Positions 16,374 to 25,758 of a stretch of DNA of 38,584 nt are shown here, in pieces. The position numbers were made by a program, and so were the translations under genes. Source of the DNA: Spirochaetota bacterium (GTDB lineage Bacteria > Spirochaetota > UBA4802 > UBA5550); the NCBI GenBank assembly GCA_022709405.1, contig JAKLIV010000014.1:1-38584 (forward strand), in the 5' to 3' direction. The notes beneath the pieces were generated by a model. The model was not told where the DNA came from and made no database searches. It was given only the letters and a program-made list of their open reading frames with translations. Each line of letters starts with the position of its first letter. Position 1 is the stretch's first letter.

Positions 16374-19211
16374 ATGACAAAAAGAATCATTGCCTCATCA
16401 TATCTGGCATGCTGCCTCATAATCACCTGCTTGTCCGCATGCGACCATGTATTCCACGGAAAGAAAAAGCCCCTTGCCGTTAAAGGGACTGTCGACCTCA
16501 GAGGATGGGATTTTGAAAAAGACGGCCCGATGTCTCTCGACGGAGAATGGGAATTCAGCTGGGGCCAGATCAAGGGGCCTGCGGATTTCGCAGAACCGGC
16601 GAATCAAAAAGAACCCGATTATATCAGCGTACCGTCGCTGTGGACCAGCCACAGGATCGACGGCGTCAGTCTTCCCGGCAAGGGCCGGGCAACTTACCGT
16701 CTGAGAATAATAAGCGGGGCTGACAAAAGAGAAAAGAGCCTGTGCATCCGCCGCATTTATTCAGCATACAGGCTTTTAATCAACGGCAAGCTGACCGACA
16801 CACGGGGAAAATTCGAAAACAATCCTGAATCCCGTGAGGATTATATTTTCATTCACAACAAGAGATATTCATCGCTTGCCCTGAAGGAGGGAGTGAATGA
16901 AATAATAATTCAAATGTTCAATACCGAATATGAATCGGGAGGCATCGACCGTTCGATTCTGATGGAGGACAGGGTTATCACCGAACGAAACAAATCGAGA
17001 CAGTACACGCTCTCCATGATTGTCTTCGGGATGTTGCTGTTCGCATCAATCTACAACATTGTTCTGTATTATTTCAGACGGCAGGAGATGGCCGCGCTGT
17101 TTTTCGGTTTCGCATGCCTTAGCATGGCCATCAACACGATAAATCACCACTATCCGGTATTGTCAGGCAATTTCTCCTTCCCGGGAAATCCGTATTTAAT
17201 AAATTACTTAACCATCATCATTTCAATGCTATTATGCATATTGACCATCAAGCACCTGTTTCCCGATGAATGCTCAAAATTGTCCATCCGACTTTCACAA
17301 GGCATTACCATCGTATTAATGCTTCAGCTTTTCTTTGTCAGGTTCAAGACTGCCGAACTGCTGATGAGATTCTTTTTCCTTTCGATTGTCTTGTTTATCA
17401 CATACTTTTTCTATGTCCTCATAAAAGCCATAGTTAAAAGGAGAAACGACGCTCTGCTTTTCTTTATAGGTTTCACCCCGATGTTTATCGGAGCCATCAA
17501 CGACGTCCTGTATGCCTTGTGGATCATCAACACCGCCAATATCGCACAGTACGGACTCATCATCCTTTGCATCACCACTACGATCGTCATTTCCCGCAGG
17601 TTCGCACGGGCCCTGCGTACGGTCGAGAAGCTGTCCGAAGATCTCGCCGGGAAGAACATTGCCCTGCAGAAAATGGACGTTCTCAAGGACCAGTTTCTCG
17701 CCAGCACTTCCCACGAGCTGCGCACCCCGCTTAACGGAATGATCGGGCTTTCAGATTCCATGCTCGAAGGCTCCGCCGGAATCCTCAGTCCGAAGGCGCA
17801 GGAGAATCTTTCGCTTATTTCCTCCAGCGGCCACCGTCTTGCCGGTATGGTCAATGACCTGCTCGACATGGCGAAAATTCAGGACGAAGGACTCAACCTC
17901 AACCCGAGGCCGGTCGACCTGCATCCGCTGGCCGAGGCGGTCGTGAAGCTCTCGCTCCCGCTTGCAGCAGGCAAGCAGCTGAAAATCGTGAATGAAATCA
18001 AACCGGGCCTGCCGCCGGCGCATGCTGATGAAGACCGCATACGCCAGGTGCTGTACAACCTTGTCGGCAACGCGGTCAAGTTCACTGCCGGGGGAACCGT
18101 GGCGATATCGGCGTGCATGACCGACCGGTCCGATGCGGGTGATGGCGCAGATTCCGAAAAAATGATCGAGATCAGCGTATCAGACACGGGCATAGGGATA
18201 CCGCCCGAGCATAGAAATACGATATTCGAGCCCTACCGGCAGATCGACGGGGGCGACACGCGCCGGTATCCCGGAATCGGGCTCGGGCTTGCTATCGCGA
18301 AGCAGATCGTCGAGCTGCACAATGGGACCATCGGCGTCGCCCGGGGTAGAAGCGGCGGATCGGTCTTCACCTTCACTCTTCCGGTTTCCAGGGGCGGCTT
18401 CACTGCATCCCGGAATTCCGACATCACGGGAGACATGGAAGATATTCAGGTCCTGGACAAAAAGTACGGCGACGTTTTCCAAGGAAAGCCGGTCATTCTC
18501 GTGGTCGACGATGACCCGGTCAACGTCAAAATCATATTTGATTTTTTCGAATCGAAAGGCTGCGTGGTGAAATCGGCCTTTGACGGCCCGAGCGCACTGG
18601 ACATTATCGGCGGGGATGAATCCGTCGATCTTGTGCTCCTGGACATCATGATGCCGGCCATGTCGGGCTATGAGGTGTGCAGGCGGATTCGGGAAAAAAG
18701 AAATCCGCAGGATCTGCCGGTAATGATGCTCACCGCCAAAAACATGATGTCCGATATGGACGATGCATTCAACGCGGGGGCCAACGACTTTATCGTGAAG
18801 CCATTCAGGCTTGACGAACTAAGAGCGCGGGTAAGCTCGATGCTCAGGATGAAGGACGTGCGGATGCCCTCGACCGGAAGCGTTACCGTGCGCGACCGAA
18901 ACAGGGCCTATTCGCTCAAATTCGGCGAGATCGTGTTCATCACGTCGCATGCTAAAAGCTGTGTGATCCACACTGAAGAACGCGATATTGAACTGCCGGT
19001 TCTGATGAAAGAGATCGTCGACCGCCTTCCCCCGGACATCTTTGTCCGCATCCATAAACAGCATGTGGTCAACATCAACCTCGTGGAGAGCGTTTCCCAT
19101 GTGCTCTCCGGCCGCTACAAGGTGCGTCTCAGACACGAGGAAACCGAACTTCCGGTCGGTGCGGCATTTCTCGATTCCCTCAGAAAGAAATACGAAACCG
19201 GCGAACCCTGA
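16374..19211 (+). CDS. Lipoprotein/7TM hybrid histidine kinase with receiver and LytTR DNA-binding domain
   Basis: 945 residues from the ATG at 16374, which directly opens a lipoprotein signal (lipobox L-S-A-C, Cys23, Asp24). The frame extends upstream to 16062 but that part has no signal character. Order: lipid-anchored N-terminus; periplasmic beta-sandwich region (~38-195, G-E-W-E-F and Y-R-L-R-I, like 7TMR-DISM/galactose-binding folds); seven membrane segments (~212-408). HisKA follows with His447 in S-T-S-H-E-L-R-T-P-L-N, then HATPase (N-A-V-K-F, D-T-G-I-G-I-P, G-L-G-L-A), a receiver with Asp757, and a LytTR domain (~838-940, with I-H-K-Q-H-V-V-N-I). Inference: a membrane-held one-protein phosphorelay that binds DNA. 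Asp at +2 fits inner-membrane retention by the E. coli rule. Confidence 0.92.
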   Translation: MTKRIIASSYLACCLIITCLSACDHVFHGKKKPLAVKGTVDLRGWDFEKDGPMSLDGEWEFSWGQIKGPADFAEPANQKEPDYISVPSLWTSHRIDGVSLPGKGRATYRLRIISGADKREKSLCIRRIYSAYRLLINGKLTDTRGKFENNPESREDYIFIHNKRYSSLALKEGVNEIIIQMFNTEYESGGIDRSILMEDRVITERNKSRQYTLSMIVFGMLLFASIYNIVLYYFRRQEMAALFFGFACLSMAINTINHHYPVLSGNFSFPGNPYLINYLTIIISMLLCILTIKHLFPDECSKLSIRLSQGITIVLMLQLFFVRFKTAELLMRFFFLSIVLFITYFFYVLIKAIVKRRNDALLFFIGFTPMFIGAINDVLYALWIINTANIAQYGLIILCITTTIVISRRFARALRTVEKLSEDLAGKNIALQKMDVLKDQFLASTSHELRTPLNGMIGLSDSMLEGSAGILSPKAQENLSLISSSGHRLAGMVNDLLDMAKIQDEGLNLNPRPVDLHPLAEAVVKLSLPLAAGKQLKIVNEIKPGLPPAHADEDRIRQVLYNLVGNAVKFTAGGTVAISACMTDRSDAGDGADSEKMIEISVSDTGIGIPPEHRNTIFEPYRQIDGGDTRRYPGIGLGLAIAKQIVELHNGTIGVARGRSGGSVFTFTLPVSRGGFTASRNSDITGDMEDIQVLDKKYGDVFQGKPVILVVDDDPVNVKIIFDFFESKGCVVKSAFDGPSALDIIGGDESVDLVLLDIMMPAMSGYEVCRRIREKRNPQDLPVMMLTAKNMMSDMDDAFNAGANDFIVKPFRLDELRARVSSMLRMKDVRMPSTGSVTVRDRNRAYSLKFGEIVFITSHAKSCVIHTEERDIELPVLMKEIVDRLPPDIFVRIHKQHVVNINLVESVSHVLSGRYKVRLRHEETELPVGAAFLDSLRKKYETGEP

Positions 19212-19250
19212 GAGACACTGCAGTCGCGCTCCTCCCGATACGCAGACGAA

Positions 19251-19280
19251 AAAAGCCCCGCCGGAATGACGGGGCTTTTC
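19251..19280. terminator. Bidirectional terminator between convergent genes
   Basis: AAAAGCCCCG (19251-19260) and CGGGGCTTTT (19270-19279) form a perfect ten-base stem, with A and T runs outside. It serves the LytTR kinase on the plus strand and the 17-residue-repeat protein on the minus strand. Confidence 0.85.
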
Positions 19281-19310
19281 ATCGTTACCAGATTTAAGGG
19301 CGTTCAACGC

Positions 19311-20414
19311 TTACCTGCGGCCGCGCTCTCGGTCTTTCTTGTCTCCGCGCCCGCTGCTCCCTTCATCCCTGTTCCTGCCCGAGTGGCCCAGGTCGGTTCT
19401 TCCCTTCTCATGCCTGTCCCGGTAGGCCGGTCCGCTTTTGTCACGGTCACGGCTCGAGTCTTTGACCCTCTTATCACTCGTGTTCGGTTCCCGGCTCTTC
19501 GGCTGGTCCGATCTACGGTCCCTGTCGCGGTCATACGTGCGACCCGAACCGCGAGTATCGCGCACCGCTCCTCGTTCGCGGGTGGTACGATGCCAGGTGC
19601 GGTAGTGGTCCCTGCGCTCGTACATCGCCCTGACCCTCTGCTCGGGCACATGGCGGTTTCTCACTGCGACCCTCCGGTAATGGTAGGCGTCTCTCAGATA
19701 CGCCGGGTGCTTCCGGTAAAAATCCCTGCTTCCGTACGCGGCCCTTGCAACCGCCGGGTGCCGGTGTATCCAGTCGCGGTGACGGTAATAGCGGTTGGCG
19801 TGCCTGGGGTGCCTTATGAAAAAGGCGTGGTGCAGATAAATTTCACGGGCAATCCAGGGGCGCGCGAGGAACCATGTATCGTAGGTATATATGCTGACGC
19901 AGACCCTGGGATACGCGTACAAAAACGGCCTGTTTCTTACTATGACATAGGCGATTCTCGGATGGGCCTGCCAGTACCTGTAATTCATGTATACGGGAAT
20001 GATGATTTTCGGATGGGCCGCGACCCAGGCGAAATCGGAGAGAATGAGCCACAAGGCGGCCTCGTGCAGCGCCAGCCACTGCTCGTTCTGCAAGAGTTCC
20101 CTGTACAGTTCGGGGTGCCGCCTGATCTCGTCGGCCAGGGCCTTTGCCCGTTCGTCGGGAGTAAGCGGCTCAATGTCCTTTTTCTGTTCAGCATCCGCGG
20201 ATTCATCGACGTCCTCGATGTCTTTCATGAGCTCATCTATGTCTGAATCAGAAAAATTCTCCGGATAGTCATCGGGCATCGCATCGAGTATTTCATCGGC
20301 TTCGCTGCCGCTGTTGGCCCACGCGTTTCCGGCGTTCCCGCCGTTGCCGTTCACCAATGCCAGGGCCAGGATAAACAAAAAGGCCAGACCAGTGAAAAAG
20401 AATTTTATCTTCAT
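19311..20414 (-). CDS. Secreted protein with exact 17-residue tandem repeats and charged tails (unknown)
   Basis: 367 residues from the ATG at 20414, preceded by GGAGGGAAAG. Family not recognised. A signal peptide occupies ~1-32, ending A-W-A. An acidic stretch (~37-90) follows. From ~96 to ~248 the chain repeats every 17 residues: the anchor positions are His100, His117, His134, His151, Tyr168, Arg185, His202, His219 and His236. All but His117 are followed by Pro. The residue four before the anchor is aromatic in eight of nine units (W113, W130, Y147, F164, W181, F198, W215, F232). Tyr is at +8 in six units (142, 176, 193, 210, 227, 244) and Ala at +4 in several. After ~265 comes a 100-residue Arg/Asp/Lys/Gly-rich disordered tail. 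It is probably periplasmic, cell-surface or secreted. Confidence 0.8.
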   Translation of the reverse strand: MKIKFFFTGLAFLFILALALVNGNGGNAGNAWANSGSEADEILDAMPDDYPENFSDSDIDELMKDIEDVDESADAEQKKDIEPLTPDERAKALADEIRRHPELYRELLQNEQWLALHEAALWLILSDFAWVAAHPKIIIPVYMNYRYWQAHPRIAYVIVRNRPFLYAYPRVCVSIYTYDTWFLARPWIAREIYLHHAFFIRHPRHANRYYRHRDWIHRHPAVARAAYGSRDFYRKHPAYLRDAYHYRRVAVRNRHVPEQRVRAMYERRDHYRTWHRTTRERGAVRDTRGSGRTYDRDRDRRSDQPKSREPNTSDKRVKDSSRDRDKSGPAYRDRHEKGRTDLGHSGRNRDEGSSGRGDKKDRERGRR

Positions 20415-20526
20415 CTTTCCCTCCGTACAAGACCGTTGAAGATCGAAAAAACATCCGTTTCCGGAACAGGGCTTAGACCTGCTCATACATGAAACGGTTC
20501 CCGAATTTTATCGAAAACGCGGCCGT

Positions 20527-21504
20527 TTACTTCAGCTTGAACGTCCCGCTCTCTCTGAACGCGAGCTTCAGCGGTCCTGATTTTATCTTCTCCGGAAACC
20601 GTATGTTCGAATGCCCTTCGAGCCGGTAAGAGCCTTTTCTTCTGTCGAACATTTTGACCACCGACGAGCCCAGCATCTTCGAACTGAAGGTGTTGGTCAC
20701 CCTGATAATAGAGCGCGCGCCCTCGTTGACGATTGCGCGGCTGGTCCCGCCGAAAACTTTGACGCCGTTGATAGTGAAATCATACGCCAGGTCCTGAAAT
20801 TTGATCTGCGCCCTTGTGTCGTTCCTCACCTCTGCGTCAAAGCTTACGGTTATGGGGATGTCGAGCCCGGCCAGATCGACCGCGGATGACGTCTTGCGGC
20901 CGGAAATCACGCCCTTGACCATGGACAGGACCTTTTCCGGGTCAAGGTTTCTCCTGCCGGCCCTTGCCAGCGACCGCTTGATCTCGTCGACAGACGGCGC
21001 GGTCACGGTGAAGTCAACGACACTGAAGCCCGGCTTCAGGGCCGGGATTTTCTTGCGCACCGTGTAATCGAAGGTGATGTCCCTTTTGATCGACCGCACC
21101 GCTTTCGGAAGCGGGATGACTATGTCGACGTCGATCCGGCAGTCGAGATAATCACGGCTGGAATAATTTTTCACGAGCCGCATGATGTCTTCATAGACCA
21201 GGTTGACCAGCACCGGGGTCACCGTGCTGCCGCGCGCCTTGACAGTCAAACCCTTCGGGGTCCGTGTTTTGAAGACCTGGTTCCCGTCGATCTTGAACAC
21301 GAAACCCACATCTTCGAGCCTGAGCCCGACCGGGTACGGGTTCTTCAGCTTGATTTCAAACAGGAAGGTGACATCACGGAGGCTGATTGAATCTATGTCG
21401 AAATTTTTAAGTCCCACGCCGGGTTTATCGAATATCGCGCTTTTCAGGGCCGCAGCGGACACGATCAGGACAAATAAAAACTGAAATACAATGCGTTTTT
21501 TCAT
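20527..21504 (-). CDS. LEA type-2 (WHy-domain) family protein, two domains
   Basis: 325 residues from the ATG at 21504; GGAG lies six bases upstream, and the longer frame has no better start. An N-terminal hydrophobic segment (F-Q-F-L-F-V-L-I-V-S-A-A-A-L) is a signal peptide or anchor. Two LEA_2-like beta-sandwich units follow (~30-150 and ~180-300). The first shows the typical L-K-N-P-Y-P-V-G-L and the hydrophobic F-V-F-K-I-D-G strand; the second shows V-R-N-D and Y-D-F-T-I-N-G. Such proteins are linked to desiccation or stress tolerance in other organisms; function here is inferred only from the fold. The upstream minus-strand neighbour is the RhlE-like helicase, 148 bases away. Confidence 0.78.
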   Translation of the reverse strand: MKKRIVFQFLFVLIVSAAALKSAIFDKPGVGLKNFDIDSISLRDVTFLFEIKLKNPYPVGLRLEDVGFVFKIDGNQVFKTRTPKGLTVKARGSTVTPVLVNLVYEDIMRLVKNYSSRDYLDCRIDVDIVIPLPKAVRSIKRDITFDYTVRKKIPALKPGFSVVDFTVTAPSVDEIKRSLARAGRRNLDPEKVLSMVKGVISGRKTSSAVDLAGLDIPITVSFDAEVRNDTRAQIKFQDLAYDFTINGVKVFGGTSRAIVNEGARSIIRVTNTFSSKMLGSSVVKMFDRRKGSYRLEGHSNIRFPEKIKSGPLKLAFRESGTFKLK

Positions 21505-21651
21505 ATTCGGCTCCATGGGGAAAGCGGTTCCTAAACATGAATAATTATTGTCATTGAAGAAATAAAAATGCAAGTTATTTTTCAATCGATGGCATGCGCT
21601 CATAGAAGGACGGGCGCATCGCCGCCTGGTAAAAAACGGCAGCAGGCATTC

Positions 21652-22914
21652 TCATCTTTCAGCATGCCTGAACCCGGCATACCGATTGCGTGCGGATGAA
21701 TTACCTGATTTCAACAAAGGTTTTTTCCCGGCAACAGCGCTGACAGCATCATCCGGATTCCGCATAGACCGCGTCTCGTGAACCCGGAAGGGGTGATTGT
21801 CAATCACCGTTATTTTGCGGGCAATCAGCTTATGAATATCGGAGAGACATGTTTTTTCATCTCCATCGCAAAATGAAAACGCCGTGCCGCTCAGACCCGC
21901 CCGGCCAGTACGGCCGATACGGTGGACATAGGTCTCGGGGACATTGGGAAGGTCGTAATTTATCACATGTGACAGCTCTTCAACATCAAGGCCCCGCGCG
22001 GCGATATCGGTCGCCACAAGCACCCTGGTGCGTCTTTCCTTGAAATTATTCAGGGCGCGCTGGCGGGCGTTCTGCGACTTGTTGCCGTGAATGGCCTCGG
22101 CGCGAATCCCCGCACGCACCAGATCCCTCGCGACCCTGTCAGCGACATGCTTCGTGCGCGTAAACACCAGAGCGGTTACTATCGCCGGGTCTTTCAGCAG
22201 GTGAAGAAGCAGGTGCTTTTTGTTCACCTTGTCGACGAAATAGACGGCCTGCTCGATGGAATCGACGGTAGACGAAACTGGTGTAACGGCGACCTTTTCC
22301 GGCTTCGTGAGAATTGTATCTGCAAGCCTGGAAATTTCGGCAGGCATCGTCGCTGAAAAAAACAGGGTCTGCCTTTTTTTCGGAAGCCCGGCGATTATTT
22401 TTTTCACATCGCGGATGAATCCCATGTCGAGCATGCGATCGGCTTCATCCAGCACGAAATGTTCGATTCCCTTCAGATCGACATATTTCTGGTCAATCAG
22501 GTCAAGGAGCCTTCCCGGTGTCGCAATGAGGATATGCACGCCCCGGCGAAGCGCGTCAGTCTGCGCCTTCTGGGACACTCCCCCGAAAATGACCGTGTGC
22601 CTCAACCGAGTGTTTTTCCCGTAACGGGTGAAACTTTCGCCGATCTGGAGCGCCAATTCCCGGGTTGGAGTCAGGACAAGAGTCTTGATGGCTGGCGTCT
22701 CTTTCTTCATATTTTTGTCTTCAGCCAGCATTTGGAGCAGGGGAACGGCAAAAGCCGCAGTTTTCCCGGTGCCGGTCTGGGCGCAGCCGAGCAGGTCAGC
22801 TCCCTTCAATATGATCGGAATTGCGCGCGCCTGAATGGGTGTCGGTCTGAGATATCCTTCTGATTTTAACGCCTCCAGAATAGGCGCGACGAGTCGTAAA
22901 TTGTCGAATGTCAT
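21652..22914 (-). CDS. DEAD-box RNA helicase, RhlE-like
   Basis: 420 residues. An ATP-dependent RNA-unwinding enzyme. Motifs in order: Q motif P-T-P-I-Q (24-28), Walker A A-Q-T-G-T-G-K-T (45-52), [35 protein letters not shown] and [10 protein letters not shown]. The short basic C-terminus without an RNA-recognition domain fits RhlE rather than DeaD. The start has AAGGAG at a slightly long distance (10 bases). A second, longer DEAD-box gene lies at 25991-27772, so the genome has at least two, with different tails. Confidence 0.92.
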   Translation of the reverse strand: MTFDNLRLVAPILEALKSEGYLRPTPIQARAIPIILKGADLLGCAQTGTGKTAAFAVPLLQMLAEDKNMKKETPAIKTLVLTPTRELALQIGESFTRYGKNTRLRHTVIFGGVSQKAQTDALRRGVHILIATPGRLLDLIDQKYVDLKGIEHFVLDEADRMLDMGFIRDVKKIIAGLPKKRQTLFFSATMPAEISRLADTILTKPEKVAVTPVSSTVDSIEQAVYFVDKVNKKHLLLHLLKDPAIVTALVFTRTKHVADRVARDLVRAGIRAEAIHGNKSQNARQRALNNFKERRTRVLVATDIAARGLDVEELSHVINYDLPNVPETYVHRIGRTGRAGLSGTAFSFCDGDEKTCLSDIHKLIARKITVIDNHPFRVHETRSMRNPDDAVSAVAGKKPLLKSGNSSARNRYAGFRHAER

Positions 22915-23153
22915 TGGTTATTTTTCTCCTTGTGAAAAGCCGGCTGAGACATGAGGCGAGTGAAACAGCGGGATAATCGTTTATTGAATTGGGACACACT
23001 GGCAGGGAATGATTATTTGTCAACGAATATCTTTGATAAAATAATTATCGGATCACGCAAAATGTAATTATCTTGACACCATCCCATTCCCGTGAGACCA
23101 GTAATATTCTTACATTAGCGGGATTGAAATCGCTGAAAGAAAAAGGCCCGGAC

Positions 23154-24242
23154 ATGGACATTTCGCTCCTGACTCATTCTACAATCTTTCTGAGCTTCCT
23201 GATGGCGCTCGGTCTTTTAATCCGCCCATGGCGATTCAGAAACGTGGTGCTCGCGTTATTCATCGCAGGCCTGGGATACCTGACCCTGTTCGTGTACATG
23301 TTGCACACCCGTCTCATCTTCAACCATCCGAACCTTTTTCTTCTGCTGATACCGGTCGAGATCAGCATCGGCCCACTGCTCTACCTGTATGTGCTGAGCT
23401 TCATCAAGAACAAGCAGAAATTCTACTATTACGATGTAGTGAACTTCGTACCGCTGATGGTCGTGGTGATCGTGCTGATTCCCTTCGCGTTCACCCCTGA
23501 TGAAACCAAAAAGGACCTGGTTAAGATGTTCCTCCTCGAAGAGGAGTACAAGTTCATCCAGATACTGATTTCAGCGGTGGCAGCGGTCGTGCTGCCGATA
23601 TTCTACCTCTCGCTCTCCATATGGCAGATGTGGTTCCGCAAGCCCAGTGAAAACCTGGTGTACCAGCCGCTGGTGCTGCTCATCTCGCTGCTCATCATAT
23701 GGCTCACGCTGGGGATCGTGGGTATCGCCGGCGCGGTCACCCTTTCTTCATGGCTTCTCGAGATCGACACCCTGATCATCAGCCTGATCATCATCAGCTT
23801 TTATCTGATCTCGATCAGGTACCCGTACCTGATGCAGTACGGGACGATCCCGCCGAAAAACAAGAAATACGCAAAATCTTATCTGGACAAAATCAACCAG
23901 AAAACAATCAGCAGGCAGCTGAAGATCATCATGGAGGAGGAGAAGCTCTTCTGCGACGAGGACCTCTCGCTTGGCCGCCTGAGCGAGGCCCTCGAGCTCA
24001 CCAAGAACCAGCTGTCCCAGTTCCTGAACACCTACTACGGCAAGAACTTCAACAGCTTCGTGAACGGGTATCGCGTCGACGAGGCGAAAAAAATGCTCCT
24101 CAACGAGCCCAAGCGGCAGATCATATCGATCGCTTTCGCGGTCGGATTCAATTCATACTCAGCCTTTCACATGACGTTCAAGAAGATGACCGGCCAGACG
24201 CCGGCCGAGTTCCGCCGCAAAAACGAGCGCGAGCTGCTTTGA
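23154..24242 (+). CDS. AraC-family regulator with N-terminal multi-pass membrane sensor
   Basis: 362 residues from the ATG at 23154, which has AAAAGG upstream; the frame can be extended to a TTG at 23073, but that part is hydrophilic and unsupported. Six to seven hydrophobic segments fill residues ~5-225. They are followed by a Lys-rich juxtamembrane stretch and an AraC-type double helix-turn-helix (~255-358). The second half shows I-I-S-I-A-F-A-V-G-F-N-S-Y-S-A-F-H-M-T-F-K-K-M-T-G, interrupted only by normal substitutions. DNA binding must occur at the membrane. The signal is unknown. The gene is divergent from rhlE and convergent with the radical SAM gene, so no obvious target operon is adjacent. 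Confidence 0.87.
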   Translation: MDISLLTHSTIFLSFLMALGLLIRPWRFRNVVLALFIAGLGYLTLFVYMLHTRLIFNHPNLFLLLIPVEISIGPLLYLYVLSFIKNKQKFYYYDVVNFVPLMVVVIVLIPFAFTPDETKKDLVKMFLLEEEYKFIQILISAVAAVVLPIFYLSLSIWQMWFRKPSENLVYQPLVLLISLLIIWLTLGIVGIAGAVTLSSWLLEIDTLIISLIIISFYLISIRYPYLMQYGTIPPKNKKYAKSYLDKINQKTISRQLKIIMEEEKLFCDEDLSLGRLSEALELTKNQLSQFLNTYYGKNFNSFVNGYRVDEAKKMLLNEPKRQIISIAFAVGFNSYSAFHMTFKKMTGQTPAEFRRKNERELL

Positions 24243-24252
24243 ATCACGCCGG

Positions 24253-25593
24253 TCAGGCGTCCATTCCCGGCTCGAAGTTGAATCCCTTGATCGCCTTGTA
24301 ATTGTAGTAGTTCCAGAACAGGTTGATCGACGCGTTGACGAAGCTGCCGGTGTTCACGAACGTCTTCATGCTCCGCCTGATTGATGTACCCAGCGAAGAG
24401 GTCTGGTCGTACACGCTTCGCCATCCCTCCTGGAGCTCGTCGACAGTCATGTTTCTCGGCCTGATCACCGCCTCGTACGCGTTGTATTTGACCCAGTCGT
24501 CGGGATAGTTCGTGTACAGGAGCCGCCCCTCCTGCTGCACCTGGCTGTACAGCCTGGTCCCGGGAAAAGGGGTCATGATGGTGAACTGACATCCGTCGAT
24601 CCCGGTCTCGTGTACGAATTCGATGGTCTTTTTGAATATATCCCTGGTGTCGCCGTCGGTTCCCAGGATGAACCCGCCGATGACTCCGATTCCATAGTCA
24701 TGAAATTTTTTTATCGTGCTTTTATAATTTTTGATCATGGGCCGAAGGTTGATGTTCTTGTTCACGCTCTTCAGGGATTCCGCCTCGATCGATTCGAATC
24801 CGATATAGAACGTGTTGGCGCCCGACCGGGCCGCATCTCTCAGCAGGTCGTCGTGTTCCGCGATGGTGATGCAAACCTGCGAGCCCCATGATTTTCCCAG
24901 GCCCATGAGGTTCCTGAACAGTTCGCGGGCGTGTTCGATTCCCTCGGTACCCAGCCCGACGATGCTGTCGTCAGCGATGAAGAAACGTTTGTCCTCGATC
25001 TCCTCTATCTCCTCGATGACGTCCTTTATGTTCCTGAACCGGTACCGCGCTCCGTTGAATTTGGTCACCGAGCAGAAGCTGCAGTTGCACGGGCAGCCCC
25101 TGGAGGTCTGCACCGAATGGATCATGTATTTTTTCGAAAACAGTTTCCTGTTTATTTTCGGTATGCTTCTGATATCGGGAAAGCCCTGCGCCGCATACAC
25201 TCCCCTGAGATTTCCGGCCTCGAAATCCCTGATCACTGTCGGCCAGAGTTCGTCAGCTTCACCGGTCACCACCGTGTCGGCGTACAGCGAGGCCTCGCCG
25301 GTCATGACCGAGGCGTGAATTCCGCCCATGACCGTCGGAATGCCGCGCTTCCTGAACTCGCCGATTATCTGGTACGCCCGCGGCGCCTGGCCGGTAGTGG
25401 CGGTCACCGCGACGAGATCGGCCGGGGTGTCGAAATCGATCTTTTCAATGTTCTCGTCTATGATGGATACACGGTATTTTTCCGGCGTCCTGCTCGCGAG
25501 AACCGCAAGGCCCATGGGCGGGAGCGCGAGCATTTTCATTTTTCCGAAAACCGTGTTGTTGATCGTCGGATTTATAAACAGGATTCTTTTCAT
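24253..25593 (-). CDS. B12-binding-type radical SAM protein (DUF4070-like C-terminus)
   Basis: 446 residues. Order: cobalamin-binding-like Rossmann domain (~1-130), radical SAM core with Cys167, Cys171 and Cys174 in G-C-P-C-N-C-S-F-C, and a C-terminal region (~330-446) with P-F-P-G-T-R-L-Y. The classic D-x-H-x-x-G lower-ligand motif is not visible in the first domain, so cobalamin, if bound, may not use a protein His. Relatives include methyltransferases and cyclases of pigment and hopanoid metabolism (BchE- and HpnJ/HpnR-type); the reaction here cannot be named. GAGGTGG is upstream of the start. The gene ends ten bases from the convergent AraC regulator. Confidence 0.85.
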   Translation of the reverse strand: MKRILFINPTINNTVFGKMKMLALPPMGLAVLASRTPEKYRVSIIDENIEKIDFDTPADLVAVTATTGQAPRAYQIIGEFRKRGIPTVMGGIHASVMTGEASLYADTVVTGEADELWPTVIRDFEAGNLRGVYAAQGFPDIRSIPKINRKLFSKKYMIHSVQTSRGCPCNCSFCSVTKFNGARYRFRNIKDVIEEIEEIEDKRFFIADDSIVGLGTEGIEHARELFRNLMGLGKSWGSQVCITIAEHDDLLRDAARSGANTFYIGFESIEAESLKSVNKNINLRPMIKNYKSTIKKFHDYGIGVIGGFILGTDGDTRDIFKKTIEFVHETGIDGCQFTIMTPFPGTRLYSQVQQEGRLLYTNYPDDWVKYNAYEAVIRPRNMTVDELQEGWRSVYDQTSSLGTSIRRSMKTFVNTGSFVNASINLFWNYYNYKAIKGFNFEPGMDA

Positions 25594-25709
25594 GTTATGC
25601 CACCTCTATTTATTTGGATGGGCGGCATACTATCATTTTTCTCCCGGCAATTCTTCCCGGAACATAATTCTATATATTCACGGGGTTGCGGATGCAATTT
25701 TCAAGATAT

Positions 25710-25728
25710 GCAGGATATCATTCTGGAA
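25710..25728. promoter_or_regulatory. Left copy of repeated operator-like sequence
   Basis: This copy matches the right copy at 17 of 19 positions (shared core ATATCATTCTGGAA) but its left arm has diverged, so the palindrome is imperfect. The two copies are about 50 bases apart, close to five helical turns. Confidence 0.45.
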
Positions 25729-25758
25729 GAGCGTCACCGCGCATGTGTCCGTTGAAAG

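Noticed and set aside
19266..20246. 326-codon plus-strand frame
   Set aside because: Antisense of the 17-residue-repeat protein. The minus strand has a signal peptide, a ribosome-binding site and a regular repeat; the plus strand has none.
23073..23107. TTGACA followed by TAATAT upstream of the AraC gene
   Set aside because: The spacing is 23 bases, too long for a sigma70 promoter.
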